Notes: a model not told the origin generated them from the sequence alone. A DNA stretch of 44,761 nucleotides from Firmicutes bacterium UBA3553 (GCA_002381185.1 DFOA01000052.1:1-44761), one strand, 5' to 3'. Positions 1 through 7,968 are shown, counted from the stretch's first letter. Program-made: numbers and translations.

Positions 1-401
1 TTTCATTGTCATAAAATTACTATATTTTCCTGTTTAATAAGAAAATAATGCTGTTAATTTTTAACTGGGAGGCATGTCGATGAACAATAGCAATGAACAT
101 GCGAACATGAAGGCAGATGCACCTTGGATTAACTGCAGGAGTCATTCAATATCACTCTGACTGTTGAAGAAACCATCCTTTTGTATTTGCTGAATGTTTA
201 GGAATCAAAAGAAAAAAGACGATACAAAAAAGTTCATTGTTCCTCGAGTATAAAAGACTTTCCAGTGTCCGTAGATTTGTCCGATATATGAGATTTCTCA
301 GTTCCAACGAATCTGACCGTTTCCGAAGCTTGTACGACACAGGAGCAGGCTTGGCTGCATAAGACTTTCATGAACCTGGTACATCCTTTTTTTTAAAATG
401 T
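1..401. other. Left flank without a convincing gene
   Basis: No gene of normal length is supported here. One short + strand reading frame (80-160, 26 codons) has a good ribosome site (GGGAGG at 67-72) and then stops; it could be the broken 5' end of a gene, but I cannot identify it. The region lies downstream of the - strand repressor gene, where a metal pump would be expected, and no pump sequence is recognisable. Confidence 0.35.
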
Positions 402-755
402 TTAATGACTTACATGTTCTCTAGCCATTTCAATAATACTTGTGATATGTTGATCATCAAGACTATAGAATACATTTTTGCCTTCACGCCTTGCCTTTAC
501 AATTTTATGTTGCCTCAAGGTGGACAATTGGTGGGAGATAGCTGATTTAGTCATATCAAGAGTAGCAGCTAAATCACAAACACACATTTCATGTTGATCT
601 AATATCCATACTATTTTTGCGCGAGTAGGATCACTTAACACCTTAAAGATAGAAGATATAGAGGTCAATTCCTTATCTGGTAACATTTTTGTCTTAGCTA
701 TAGCTACAATATCCTCATGTATAATATTACAATCACACATCATAGTTTTATCCAT
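402..755 (-). CDS. ArsR/SmtB-family metal-responsive repressor, CadC-like
   Basis: A 117-residue winged-helix repressor that should bind an operator and release it when it binds metal. The helix-turn-helix runs through about residues 57-82 (CVCDLA, then MTKSAISHQL). Metal ligands sit where they do in CadC: C7 and C9 near the N-terminus and C58/C60 in the CVC motif, suggesting a thiolate site for Cd/Pb/Zn; D101, H103, H114 and H117 could form the second (alpha5) zinc site. The ribosome site is a GGAGG just upstream of the ATG on the - strand. It is the only - strand gene supported in the window and has no pump next to it within the window, so its target is either outside the window or lost. 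Family assignment is firm; the metal is inference. Confidence 0.88.
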   Translation of the reverse strand: MDKTMMCDCNIIHEDIVAIAKTKMLPDKELTSISSIFKVLSDPTRAKIVWILDQHEMCVCDLAATLDMTKSAISHQLSTLRQHKIVKARREGKNVFYSLDDQHITSIIEMAREHVSH

Positions 756-785
756 AATTATTCCTCCAAGCTTATTATTAATATT

Positions 786-815
786 AGTATAGTCTATAAA
801 TTATTTGGTTGTCAA
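786..815 (-). promoter_or_regulatory. Promoter of the CadC-like repressor
   Basis: On the - strand a perfect TTGACA (810-815) is followed after 18 bp by TATACT (786-791), and the ribosome site and ATG follow. This is a strong sigma-A type promoter. The repressor probably regulates itself here, but I did not identify a clean palindromic operator. Confidence 0.7.
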
Positions 816-979
816 TCTCATTTAAATTCACTCCCATATAATTACCATATTTTTTTAATATAATAATGTTTATATTCTGTAAAATAGCTGTTACACAAAA
901 AGAGTTTATAAATACAATTCCTGATTGGCTTTTCACTAATATAATTCAGAAATTTGCTTATGGATTTATAAAATATGAA

Positions 980-1075
980 AGCTAAGGGCAAACCCATCAA
1001 AAGGTGGGGACGCAAAGCTGAGGATCTAAGGCACTTATTGTGCTATGATAGTCTGGCTACTGAAACCATATAAGG
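980..1075 (+). promoter_or_regulatory. c-di-GMP-I (GEMM-I) riboswitch aptamer
   Basis: The block contains the signature elements of class I c-di-GMP riboswitches in order: GGGCAAACC (986-994), a small hairpin with a GNRA-like loop, GGGACGCAAAGC (1007-1018), GGATCTAAGG (1022-1031), a second hairpin (gcac/gtgc), then the CTATGATAGTCTGGCTACTG strand (1043-1062) that closes it. A TATAAT at 940-945 could be the -10 box of its promoter. No clear expression platform and no recognisable gene follow before the terminator at 1275-1321, so the aptamer looks orphaned. Identification rests on motif recognition; a covariance-model search (Rfam GEMM-I) would settle it. Confidence 0.85.
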
Positions 1076-1274
1076 TTTGTTCTTATATTAAGAATGGACT
1101 CTTGAAGGTTTTGATTGATTTTTTCAGACATTGGATATCGGCTTTCACTTAAGCTATGGCGAGAGAGGTATCCATATGAACGCTTTATGCTTTTATCCCT
1201 TTTCTGTTTGGAAATGGGGATGAAGCAATTTATAAGCACCGTTCTTTATCTAAAGAATTTCATAATATAAATTT

Positions 1275-1321
1275 AAATAAGTCAGTATTTCGCAAAGGGC
1301 GAAGTGCTGACTTATTTTTTT
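1275..1321 (+). terminator. Rho-independent terminator
   Basis: AATAAGTCAG and the TTCGC arm pair with GCGAAGTG-CTGACTTATT around a short loop, followed by a run of T. It would end any transcript coming from the c-di-GMP riboswitch and insulate the sigma-like gene. Confidence 0.8.
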
Positions 1322-1392
1322 CGACAAAATTAGATAAAAAACGACTATTCATCTTGAAAATAGAGAAGAATTGGTATGCTTTCAGTATAGGC

Positions 1393-1461
1393 ACGGCAAT
1401 TTTTTACTGCCGTTCACCTCCGCTTCTGACATTTTGATCTATCAAAATTCAGAAACGGAGG
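1393..1461 (+). promoter_or_regulatory. Leader stem-loops that cover the ribosome site of the sigma-like gene
   Basis: Two hairpins precede the ATG at 1471. The first is ACGGCA/TGCCGT (1393-1412). The second is a long, nearly perfect stem: CCTCCG, TTCTGA and ATTTTGAT (1417-1438) pair with ATCAAAAT, TCAGAA and CGGAGG (1441-1461), broken only by one mismatch and one bulge. Its 3' arm contains GGAGG (1457-1461), the only ribosome site of the gene. No T run follows, so it is not a terminator. The arrangement predicts low translation unless the stem is opened by a protein, a small RNA, temperature or upstream translation. Confidence 0.75.
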
Positions 1462-1470
1462 ACAAGCCAT

Positions 1471-1890
1471 ATGGCAGAAGGAAAGGAATATAAAATAAAA
1501 ATTAAGGGGCAACTTATATCTGTATCAGAAGAAATATATCTAACATACTACAGGATGAGACGTCGAGAACAGCATCTTGAGGAAAAGGACAGGTCACATG
1601 GAGTTTTATACTATAGTGCCTTGGATACAGAAGAAACAAATGGTCAGGATGCAATTCCCGACAATAACTCTCCAAAGGTAGAGGATATAGTAGTGGACAA
1701 GCTATTAGCTGAAAAGCTGCATCAGTGTCTTAACCAACTTACTAAGGAAGAACAGGAGCTTATTTTTACTTTGTTTTTCCAAAATAAAAGCGAGCATCAG
1801 ATATCGGCCGAAACCGGTATTCCCCGCATGACAATACACAATAGGAAGAAACGAATACTGGCTCAATTAAAAAAACTTATGGAAAAATAA
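1471..1890 (+). CDS. Small sigma-70 region-4-like protein
   Basis: A 139-residue protein. Residues about 90-135 form a helix-turn-helix of sigma region 4 type: LTKEEQELIFTLFF, then HQISAETGIPRMTIHNRKKRIL. There is no convincing region 2, so it is shorter than a full ECF sigma factor. Proteins of this kind are common next to serine recombinases in clostridial mobile elements and are thought to help switch on element genes. The ATG has a GGAGG site 9 bp upstream, but that site is buried in a strong hairpin. A terminator follows directly, so it is a single-gene transcript. Its targets are unknown. Confidence 0.82.
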   Translation: MAEGKEYKIKIKGQLISVSEEIYLTYYRMRRREQHLEEKDRSHGVLYYSALDTEETNGQDAIPDNNSPKVEDIVVDKLLAEKLHQCLNQLTKEEQELIFTLFFQNKSEHQISAETGIPRMTIHNRKKRILAQLKKLMEK

Positions 1891-1906
1891 AAATAATTTG
1901 GTCCAA

Positions 1907-1950
1907 CCCCCTCACGAAATCGGATTAGTAGTGAGGGGGCTTTTTATTTT
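1907..1950 (+). terminator. Rho-independent terminator
   Basis: CCCCCTCAC (1907-1915) pairs perfectly with GTGAGGGGG (1931-1939), followed by CTTTTTATTTT. It ends the sigma-like gene. Confidence 0.9.
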
Positions 1951-2430
1951 CCTCTCTTGGTTCTTTGAAAACTATATATCCGATGATTTTGAATACGTTA
2001 GTTGACGGACCCCAAAAAGGAAAGCGACCTCGGAGGATGCGCCAAGACCACCTGTAGGCATGCGGTAAAAGCAAAGTATTTTTGTTTGCTTATTTTTTCT
2101 GCACCTATAAAAGACGGCCAAGTAAGGTGCAAAGCGATACCCATCCGACCGTAAAACAGGCTGTGGCAGCCTGTTTCGCAATGATCCCGTCAATCTACAA
2201 TGATACTCCTGTCCAGTCACAGCTTATCGCAATGAGGGCAGCCGACAGAGATCCTGCCGGGGGTGGAAGTCCCGTGATGCGTTGCCGACCGCAGTCCAGA
2301 TCATCGCCTTTGTAGTGCTTGGGAAGTAGTGTCGAATTAAGCACAGCTCTTAAAAATCTTATGATAAACGACTTAATGTCAGAAGCAATGGGGATCACTC
2401 TGTTTTTTGCTGTTTAATGAAGAAAATTGA
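1951..2430 (+). other. Hairpin-rich intergenic block, possible structured RNA
   Basis: About 480 bp between two genes, richer in G+C than its surroundings. It contains several well-formed stems: AGCAAA/TTTGCT (about 2069-2090), GCACCT/AGGTGC (2101-2130), a perfect 10-bp stem with a 3-nt loop (AAACAGGCTG 2154-2163 with CAGCCTGTTT 2167-2176), and GGCAGC (2238-2243) with GTTGCC (2281-2286) closing a GGGG/CCC hairpin. I do not recognise a known RNA class. A weak reading frame inside it (2127-2315) is listed separately; both readings could be true. Confidence 0.4.
2127..2315 (+). CDS. Possible small protein, unidentified
   Basis: A 62-codon frame with a GTG start and only a weak ribosome site. 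Its composition looks protein-like around residues 5-40 (HPTVKQAV, then a segment with NDTPVQSQL), but the C-terminal part is rich in Pro/Arg/Ser as expected of a shadow frame in G+C-rich DNA. It lies over the stem-loops of the possible structured RNA. It could also be the remnant of a longer gene. Very uncertain. Confidence 0.22.
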   Translation: MQSDTHPTVKQAVAACFAMIPSIYNDTPVQSQLIAMRAADRDPAGGGSPVMRCRPQSRSSPL

Positions 2431-2475
2431 GTGGTCCCTATTTTTGTGCCATTAAGGATGAGGGAGGTGAGTGCT

Positions 2476-2853
2476 TTGCAGGAGAAAAAAGCAAATATAA
2501 GGCGCGGAGATATATTTTATGCTGATTTGAGTCCCGTTTTAGGCTGTGAGCAGGGCGGCGTACGTCCTGTACTCGTTATACAAAATGACATCGGAAATAA
2601 ATACAGTCCCACGATTATCGTGGCGGCAATAACCAGCAAGCCAAAAAGAGAGCTGCCAACACATGTTGAAGTTCTGAGTATTGAGGCGCTGCAGAAAGAT
2701 TCGGTTGTGCTATTGGAGCAGATACGAACTATTGACCGCATCAGACTTTTAGACTACATAGGAAGCTTAAGCAGATTACGCATGAGCTTAGTAGACAGGG
2801 CATTGGCAGTCAGCGTAGGTCTTATTATAGCAGATATATTACATGACCAATGA
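2476..2853 (+). CDS. mazF: MazF/PemK-family endoribonuclease toxin
   Basis: A 125-residue toxin that cleaves mRNA at short sequences. The family's core is plain: RRGDIFYADLSPVLG near the N-terminus, EQGGVRPVLVIQND (the conserved catalytic Arg and its loop), IVAAITSK, then LPTHVEV and LLEQIRTIDRIRL as in Bacillus EndoA/MazF. I chose the TTG at 2476 because AGGGAGGTGA ends 6 bp before it; upstream in-frame starts would lengthen the protein beyond the family norm. No antitoxin (MazE/EndoAI) gene lies upstream; the only gene close by is a SHOCT-like protein downstream. So the toxin is either unpaired here or neutralised by an unrecognised partner. Confidence 0.9.
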   Translation: MQEKKANIRRGDIFYADLSPVLGCEQGGVRPVLVIQNDIGNKYSPTIIVAAITSKPKRELPTHVEVLSIEALQKDSVVLLEQIRTIDRIRLLDYIGSLSRLRMSLVDRALAVSVGLIIADILHDQ

Positions 2854-2901
2854 TGCAGGCAATTCAGATAAAAAAATCAAAAAAATAGAGAGGTGATACA
2901 T

Positions 2902-3063
2902 ATGACAAGGGAACAAGCGGCCAATGAGGTCAAGTATAAAATCACTTTGAAGCTACTTGGTATGCTTTTAAACAATGAATTAATTACCGAAGAAGAATAT
3001 GAAAAAATCGATGAATTGAACCGTCAGACTTTTCATCCACAGCTTGAAAAAGTATATGTCTAA
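2902..3063 (+). CDS. Small SHOCT-domain-like protein
   Basis: A 53-residue protein with an ATG at 2902 preceded by AGAGGTG. The middle part (LKLLGMLLNNELITEEEYEK) matches the short two-helix SHOCT pattern, an oligomerisation motif often found as a free-standing small protein directly before serine recombinases in clostridial elements. Its role is unknown; placement between mazF and the recombinases suggests a recombination accessory factor or an antitoxin-like partner, both unproven. Confidence 0.65.
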   Translation: MTREQAANEVKYKITLKLLGMLLNNELITEEEYEKIDELNRQTFHPQLEKVYV

Positions 3064-3142
3064 AGTAGTAGCTATTGTAAAACTTGTGTGGTAATGTGTG
3101 TTGCTAACAGGACGGAATCCTGTGAGAAAGGAGGATAGGGCC

Positions 3143-3415
3143 ATGAAAGGCAAGCAGGAAAAAGAAAAAAGGATAACCAATGAAAACCCTGTGGAAACGC
3201 AGAAAACAGATGAATTCAGAAAAATGATGAAGGAATGTGAGGCAGGAAAAATTGACTTAATTATGATCAAATCACACACACGGTTCTTAGAAAGCACCGA
3301 GGACGGAACGGAGGTAATCGATAGACTCAGACAGCTTGACATCGAAGTGGTTTCAAAGGAAGAGAACAGCAACACTCAATTAGTAAAAAGTGAGCGAGCA
3401 TTGCAGCAGGAATGA
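3143..3415 (+). CDS. Serine-recombinase catalytic-domain fragment (inactive)
   Basis: A 90-residue protein. Residues about 20-75 match the middle of the resolvase catalytic domain of the next gene (FRKMMKECEAGKIDLIMIKS against FLRMMRDCEAGKIDMIITKS). It lacks the N-terminal strand with the catalytic serine, and the RFAR segment that carries an active-site arginine reads RFLE. It therefore cannot cut DNA. The ATG at 3143 has a good AAGGAGG site, and the frame is intact, so it is translated rather than simply debris. It may be a regulatory subunit that dimerises with a full recombinase, or a fossil of an older copy. Confidence 0.7.
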   Translation: MKGKQEKEKRITNENPVETQKTDEFRKMMKECEAGKIDLIMIKSHTRFLESTEDGTEVIDRLRQLDIEVVSKEENSNTQLVKSERALQQE

Positions 3416-3457
3416 TAAATAAGAGGAAAACCTGTTATGAAGGAGAGAAAAAAAGAT

Positions 3458-5074
3458 ATGTCAGTCAAACAGGAAAAAGTAAAAAAAATAATAAAAATAA
3501 ATCCTGTAAAATCTCAGGTAATGATGCAGCTTCAGCCCAAAAAGCGTGTCTGCTCATACAGCCGAGTCAGCACAGATTCCAGAGAACAGCATAATTCATT
3601 CATTGCACAGAAAGCATATTACGAAGAAATGATCGGTCAAAGGGATGATTGGCAGTATGTCGGAATGTATGCTGATGAAGCAAGGAGCGGTACTAAGATC
3701 CAAAAGAGAGATGACTTCCTGCGAATGATGAGAGACTGTGAAGCCGGAAAAATTGACATGATAATTACAAAATCTGTTACCCGGTTTGCAAGAAACACTG
3801 TTGACAGCATTGAAGCGATTCGTAAGCTTAAACTCCTTGGAATTGCAGTATTTTTTGAACAGGAGAATATAAACACCTTGTCAGAGAACAGTGAAGTGCT
3901 TTTGACTATATTGAGTTCTCTCGCACAGGGAGAGGCGGAAAGCACATCAACAAATAATAAATGGGCAGCTATCAAGAGATTTAAAGACGGAACATTTAAA
4001 ATATCAACTCCGGCTCTTGGATATACAAAAGACATAGATGGAGAGCTGATTATTGATGAGCAGGAAGTAGAGATTGTTCGATACATTTTCAAGCAGTATT
4101 TAAATGGAAAAGGTACATATGTTATTGCAAAAGAATTGAATGACATGGAAATTCCAACTATACGAGGTGCTGAAAGATGGGTAGACCGTGCGATAAAGGA
4201 CATTCTTCTGAATCCGGTATATGCAGGAAATTTAATTTTACAAAAGACTTATAGGACTGAGGTAATTCCCTTCAAACAAAAAAGGAACAAGGGAGAGTTA
4301 CCTCAGTATTTTATTTATGAGAATCATGAACCAATTATCAGCATGGAGGAAGCTGAAGCAGTCAAAGAAATTTTTGAATATCGGCGCAAACAGATGAGTG
4401 TTGATGTTATTAAGGTGCAAAATCGCTATGCATTCACCAGTAAGATTATATGCGGGGAATGTGGCAGGGTATTCAGACGGCAGAAGATATATATAGGAAA
4501 GTCCTATGAGAAAGTGCAGTGGTGCTGTATCCAGCATATTCAGGATAAGGACAAATGTAAAATGACATCAATACGTGAAGATGTTATACAACAGACGTTT
4601 ACCCTGATGTGGAATAAGCTGTCCAGTAACTATAAAGAAATACTATATCCTCTTCTGGAATCTCTGAAAAATCTGCGTGCTGATGAGCAACAGGAAAGAG
4701 AAATAAGAGAATGCAATGAAAAATTAATAGAACTGTCAAAGCAGAGTCATATCTTAAGCGGCGTGGTAGCCAAGGGATATATTGACTCTGCTATTTTTAT
4801 AGAAAAGCAGACTGCATTGCAAGTAGAGACGGATGCCATGCGAAAAAGGAGAAAGGCTCTGCTGGATGAGAGTGGCTTTGAAGCTGAGATTTTTAATACA
4901 GAGCATCTGATAGGACTTTTTGAGCGATATCCAGAGATACAGGATAACTACAGCGAGGAATTGTTCCTGCAAAGTGTGGATCAGATCATCATAGGAGGAA
5001 TGACGGTAACCTTTCGTTTGATAAACAAGCTTGAATTTTCAGAATGCTTTAGTAAGGAGGAAATACAGCAATGA
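3458..5074 (+). CDS. Large serine recombinase 1
   Basis: About 538 residues: resolvase catalytic domain at the N-terminus, recombinase domain (about 160-260), zinc ribbon with CGECG and later Cys/His pairs (about 330-370), then a coiled-coil tail. The catalytic serine is in YSRVST (S38 from this start); the RFARNTVD active-site segment is intact. It should integrate and excise the element through a covalent serine-DNA link. I chose the ATG at 3458 because AGGAGAG lies about 11 bp before it; an ATG at 3437 is possible. The stop overlaps the start of the next gene by 4 bp, so the two are translationally coupled. Confidence 0.93.
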   Translation: MSVKQEKVKKIIKINPVKSQVMMQLQPKKRVCSYSRVSTDSREQHNSFIAQKAYYEEMIGQRDDWQYVGMYADEARSGTKIQKRDDFLRMMRDCEAGKIDMIITKSVTRFARNTVDSIEAIRKLKLLGIAVFFEQENINTLSENSEVLLTILSSLAQGEAESTSTNNKWAAIKRFKDGTFKISTPALGYTKDIDGELIIDEQEVEIVRYIFKQYLNGKGTYVIAKELNDMEIPTIRGAERWVDRAIKDILLNPVYAGNLILQKTYRTEVIPFKQKRNKGELPQYFIYENHEPIISMEEAEAVKEIFEYRRKQMSVDVIKVQNRYAFTSKIICGECGRVFRRQKIYIGKSYEKVQWCCIQHIQDKDKCKMTSIREDVIQQTFTLMWNKLSSNYKEILYPLLESLKNLRADEQQEREIRECNEKLIELSKQSHILSGVVAKGYIDSAIFIEKQTALQVETDAMRKRRKALLDESGFEAEIFNTEHLIGLFERYPEIQDNYSEELFLQSVDQIIIGGMTVTFRLINKLEFSECFSKEEIQQ

Positions 5075-6051
5075 TGCAAAGACATATACCTATGGGCTAC
5101 TGTATGCGGGATGGCAAGATGGGCTTTGATAAAGAAAAAGTGAAGATAGTACAAAAGATTTTTATGGATTACCTTTCAGGAATCACTACACATGCCATAG
5201 CTAAGGAAATGACAGCTAAAGGAGTTCTAAATGCCAACAACAAGCCGTCATGGAACCATGGGTCCATCGGCAGAATTTTGGAAAATATCAAATACTTAGG
5301 CGATGAGATGTACCCTCAAATGATAGCACCTAAAATTTTCGAACAGGTACAGAAGCTTAGAATTGAACGTGCCCAAAAGCTTGGTAGAGCTATACAACCC
5401 AATAGCATGAACAACAAAAATTTATTTAACAGCAGACTCTGGTGCGGAGAATGTGGTGAGGAATATCGGAAGTATGCTGAAAACTGTGGAAAACCATCAG
5501 AAAAAATCAGCTGGAAGTGCAGGCATTACATATATAAAAACCGTGTCCACTGCATCTGCGGGGTAGTCACAGATGAGCAGATAAAGGAAGTGTTCATACT
5601 TGCGGTAAACGAGATAATCAAAAATACTTCACTGCTTGAGAAAAAGCCAAAAGAGAATCCCAAGAGATACAGTCTCGAATTTTTGCAGATAGACCAGAGA
5701 ATAAAAGAGCTTGAGGAGGATGAGCAATTTTCATCAAAGGAGCTTGCAACGCTGATTTTTCAAAGGGCAGAGGCGTTCTATAAGACTGCACAGATATATG
5801 ATTATGACCACAATACAGAAAAGATGAAAAACGCATTATCAGATAAACAACTACAAACAGAGTTTGACGAGGACTTGTTTTCACAGATTATGAAAAGAAT
5901 GGTCATTTATGCGGACGGACGTGTAGACATTGAATTTATTAATGGACTGGCTATACATGAAAATTATAAAAATCCAAAGAAAGAGGTTGAAACATATGCA
6001 AACAGAAAAAGAGAAGAACATATCCGATACACAGCAGCAAGTGGAAGATAG
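5071..6051 (+). CDS. Serine-recombinase-like protein without catalytic domain
   Basis: A 326-residue protein that begins directly with the recombinase (DNA-binding) domain: IPMGYCMRDGKMGFD, then the FMDYLSGITTHAIAKEM and GRILENIKYLGD segments, followed by a zinc ribbon (LWCGECGEEY ... CRHY ... CICG, about 125-175) and a coiled-coil tail. The whole resolvase domain, including the catalytic serine, is absent. It is coupled to recombinase 1 by an ATGA overlap. It probably acts as a DNA-binding partner or directionality factor; this is inference from its architecture and placement. Confidence 0.85.
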   Translation: MMQRHIPMGYCMRDGKMGFDKEKVKIVQKIFMDYLSGITTHAIAKEMTAKGVLNANNKPSWNHGSIGRILENIKYLGDEMYPQMIAPKIFEQVQKLRIERAQKLGRAIQPNSMNNKNLFNSRLWCGECGEEYRKYAENCGKPSEKISWKCRHYIYKNRVHCICGVVTDEQIKEVFILAVNEIIKNTSLLEKKPKENPKRYSLEFLQIDQRIKELEEDEQFSSKELATLIFQRAEAFYKTAQIYDYDHNTEKMKNALSDKQLQTEFDEDLFSQIMKRMVIYADGRVDIEFINGLAIHENYKNPKKEVETYANRKREEHIRYTAASGR

Positions 6052-6199
6052 AAAAAATAACACGGCAGAATCAAAAGGGAGAAAGACAGTAGCAGTATAC
6101 TGCAGATTGGGCAGTGCTGAACAGCTACGTAAGGAAATTCAGATAGATGAGATCATAGAGGAAAGGCGCAAAAGACATATGCGGTTGGATCTCAGTTAA
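5996..6199 (+). CDS. Tiny resolvase-domain fragment with a substituted catalytic residue
   Basis: A 67-residue protein starting inside the 3' end of the preceding gene (56-bp overlap, different frame), with AGAGGT ahead of the ATG. Residues about 31-50 read KTVAVYCRLGSAEQLRKEIQ, aligning with the first strand and helix of a serine recombinase (VAAYCRVST ... EQQ), but the catalytic serine position is Gly. The rest of the domain is missing. Like the 90-residue fragment upstream it is intact as a frame but cannot be an enzyme. Confidence 0.6.
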   Translation: MQTEKEKNISDTQQQVEDRKNNTAESKGRKTVAVYCRLGSAEQLRKEIQIDEIIEERRKRHMRLDLS

Positions 6200-6229
6200 A
6201 ACATATGAAAAATAGAGAGGATGACTAAT

Positions 6230-7873
6230 ATGCAGGCATTAAGGAAGAAAAACATATCCATCATACCCTCAAACCCAGCATATGACAAGACTATCAAGGT
6301 TCAATTCAAAGCCTTAAGGGTAGCAGCGTACTGTCGTGTAAGCACCCTTCTTGAGCAGCAGGAAGGTAGCTATGAAGCTCAGGTGTCGTACTATACAGAA
6401 AAAATACAGCAAAATCCAAATTGGAAACTTGCAGGTATTTATGCCGATGACGGAAAATCTGCAACGAACACTAAGAAAAGAGATGACTTCAATGCCCTGG
6501 TTGATGATTGTATGGCAGGAAAAATAGACCTTGTACTTACCAAATCCGTAAGCCGTTTCGCAAGAAATACGGTGGATTCACTGCAAACAATCCGTAAGCT
6601 CAAGGAGAAAAATATTGGTATCATTTTTGAAAAGGAAGGTATCAACACACTTGAGGGAAGTGGGGAGCTTTTAATTACTATCCTGAGCAGTCAGGCACAG
6701 GAAGAAAGCAGAAACTTAAGTGAAAATACACGCTGGGGATTTGAAAGAAAATTTGAAAAAGGCGTGGTAATGGTCAATCATAAAAAGTTTTTAGGGTATA
6801 CAAAAGATGAATATGGAGAATTGGTTATTGTACCGGAGCAGGCACAATTAGTAAGAAGAATATATCGACTTTACCTTGAGGGATTAAGCACACAGCAAAT
6901 AGCTGACACATTTATGGCTGAGGGGATAAAAACCGTAACAGGAAATGATAAATGGCATGACACTGTAATAGCAAAGATACTGCAAAATGAGAAATATATG
7001 GGAGATGTTCTTCAGCAAAAAACATATACTATAGACTTCCTTACGAAAAAACGAGTTAAGAATGACGGAATAGTGCCCCAGTATTATATTGAGGACAACC
7101 ATGAGGCCATCATACCAAAGGAGATCTTTTTTCAGGTACAAGAGGAAAGAGCAAGGCGTGCAAGTCTCCACAAGCCTGCCGTTACGAGACGTGCCAATAA
7201 GGAAAAAAGCAAGTACAGTTCTAAATATGTACTTTCAGATATCCTTGTATGCGGAGAATGCAAGCATCCGTATCGCAGGCAGACATGGTCAAGAAATGGA
7301 GTAATTACCCCTGTGTGGCGATGTGAGAGCCGTCTGGCAAGTGGAACAAAAAACTGCAAGCATTCCCCAACCCTTAAGGAAAAACCCTTACATGAAGCGA
7401 TTATGACGGCAGTAAACAACGTGGTGGAAAATCATAGAGAGGTTGTAGGAGCATTCAGGCAAAATATGATACGAATTATAGGAAGTTATTCAACTAAAAA
7501 CCTGGAGTCAGAATTTGATGAGCAAATAAATATGCTTCAAAATCAACTGCTTGTTTTAATAGAAGAAAATGCTAAGCAGGGAGCCGTTGATGAGGATTTT
7601 GATGAGAAGTATAAAAGGATTGCAGATGAAATGCAGGAGCTTAAAATGAAAAAGCTTAAGCAGGCAAGAGAGAGGAAATTGGCGGGAGAATATGGACAAA
7701 GACTTGATGGAATGGATTCTTGTATAGGTGGGGCAAACTACGATATTAGAATGTTTGATGAGGATTTAATACGACGTCTTGTACTTAGAATAAGGGTAAT
7801 AAGCGAATTAAAAATTGAAATTCATTTTAAGGCAGGATTTGTAATGCTGCAAGACGTAACGCTTTATGAATAG
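6230..7873 (+). CDS. Large serine recombinase 2
   Basis: About 547 residues with the full architecture: resolvase domain with YCRVST (catalytic Ser about residue 38), GKIDLVLTKSVSRFARNT active-site helix, recombinase domain (about 160-270), zinc ribbon (VCGECKHPYRRQ ... WRCESR ... NCKHS) and a long coiled coil near the C-terminus. An ATG at 6221 directly abuts GAGAGG, so I place the start at 6230, 9 bp further. It is related to recombinase 1 but clearly diverged; the two may act as a heteromeric pair, as CcrA/CcrB do in staphylococcal cassettes (analogy only). Confidence 0.93.
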   Translation: MQALRKKNISIIPSNPAYDKTIKVQFKALRVAAYCRVSTLLEQQEGSYEAQVSYYTEKIQQNPNWKLAGIYADDGKSATNTKKRDDFNALVDDCMAGKIDLVLTKSVSRFARNTVDSLQTIRKLKEKNIGIIFEKEGINTLEGSGELLITILSSQAQEESRNLSENTRWGFERKFEKGVVMVNHKKFLGYTKDEYGELVIVPEQAQLVRRIYRLYLEGLSTQQIADTFMAEGIKTVTGNDKWHDTVIAKILQNEKYMGDVLQQKTYTIDFLTKKRVKNDGIVPQYYIEDNHEAIIPKEIFFQVQEERARRASLHKPAVTRRANKEKSKYSSKYVLSDILVCGECKHPYRRQTWSRNGVITPVWRCESRLASGTKNCKHSPTLKEKPLHEAIMTAVNNVVENHREVVGAFRQNMIRIIGSYSTKNLESEFDEQINMLQNQLLVLIEENAKQGAVDEDFDEKYKRIADEMQELKMKKLKQARERKLAGEYGQRLDGMDSCIGGANYDIRMFDEDLIRRLVLRIRVISELKIEIHFKAGFVMLQDVTLYE

Positions 7874-7883
7874 TAGTAAAATC

Positions 7884-7936
7884 ACCTTCTTGGCTTTCTC
7901 GTTTCATGTAAATACACTAAGGATAGTCAAGAAGGT
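7884..7936. repeat. Inverted repeat just after recombinase 2
   Basis: ACCTTCTTGGCT (7884-7895) faces AGTCAAGAAGGT (7925-7936): 12-bp arms with one G-T type mismatch and a 29-bp centre, 10 bp after the recombinase stop codon. No T run follows, so it is not a standard terminator. Candidates are a recombinase binding/attachment site or an mRNA-stabilising stem. Confidence 0.6.
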
Positions 7937-7968
7937 AATCTGTTATATAAAAACAAAAGGAGGACAAA

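Noticed and set aside
152..340. - strand frame of 62 codons downstream of the CadC-like repressor
   Set aside because: No ribosome site, no recognisable motif, odd composition.
1057..1239. - strand frame of 60 codons over the riboswitch end
   Set aside because: Runs antisense to a well-supported riboswitch and has no ribosome site or similarity that I can see.
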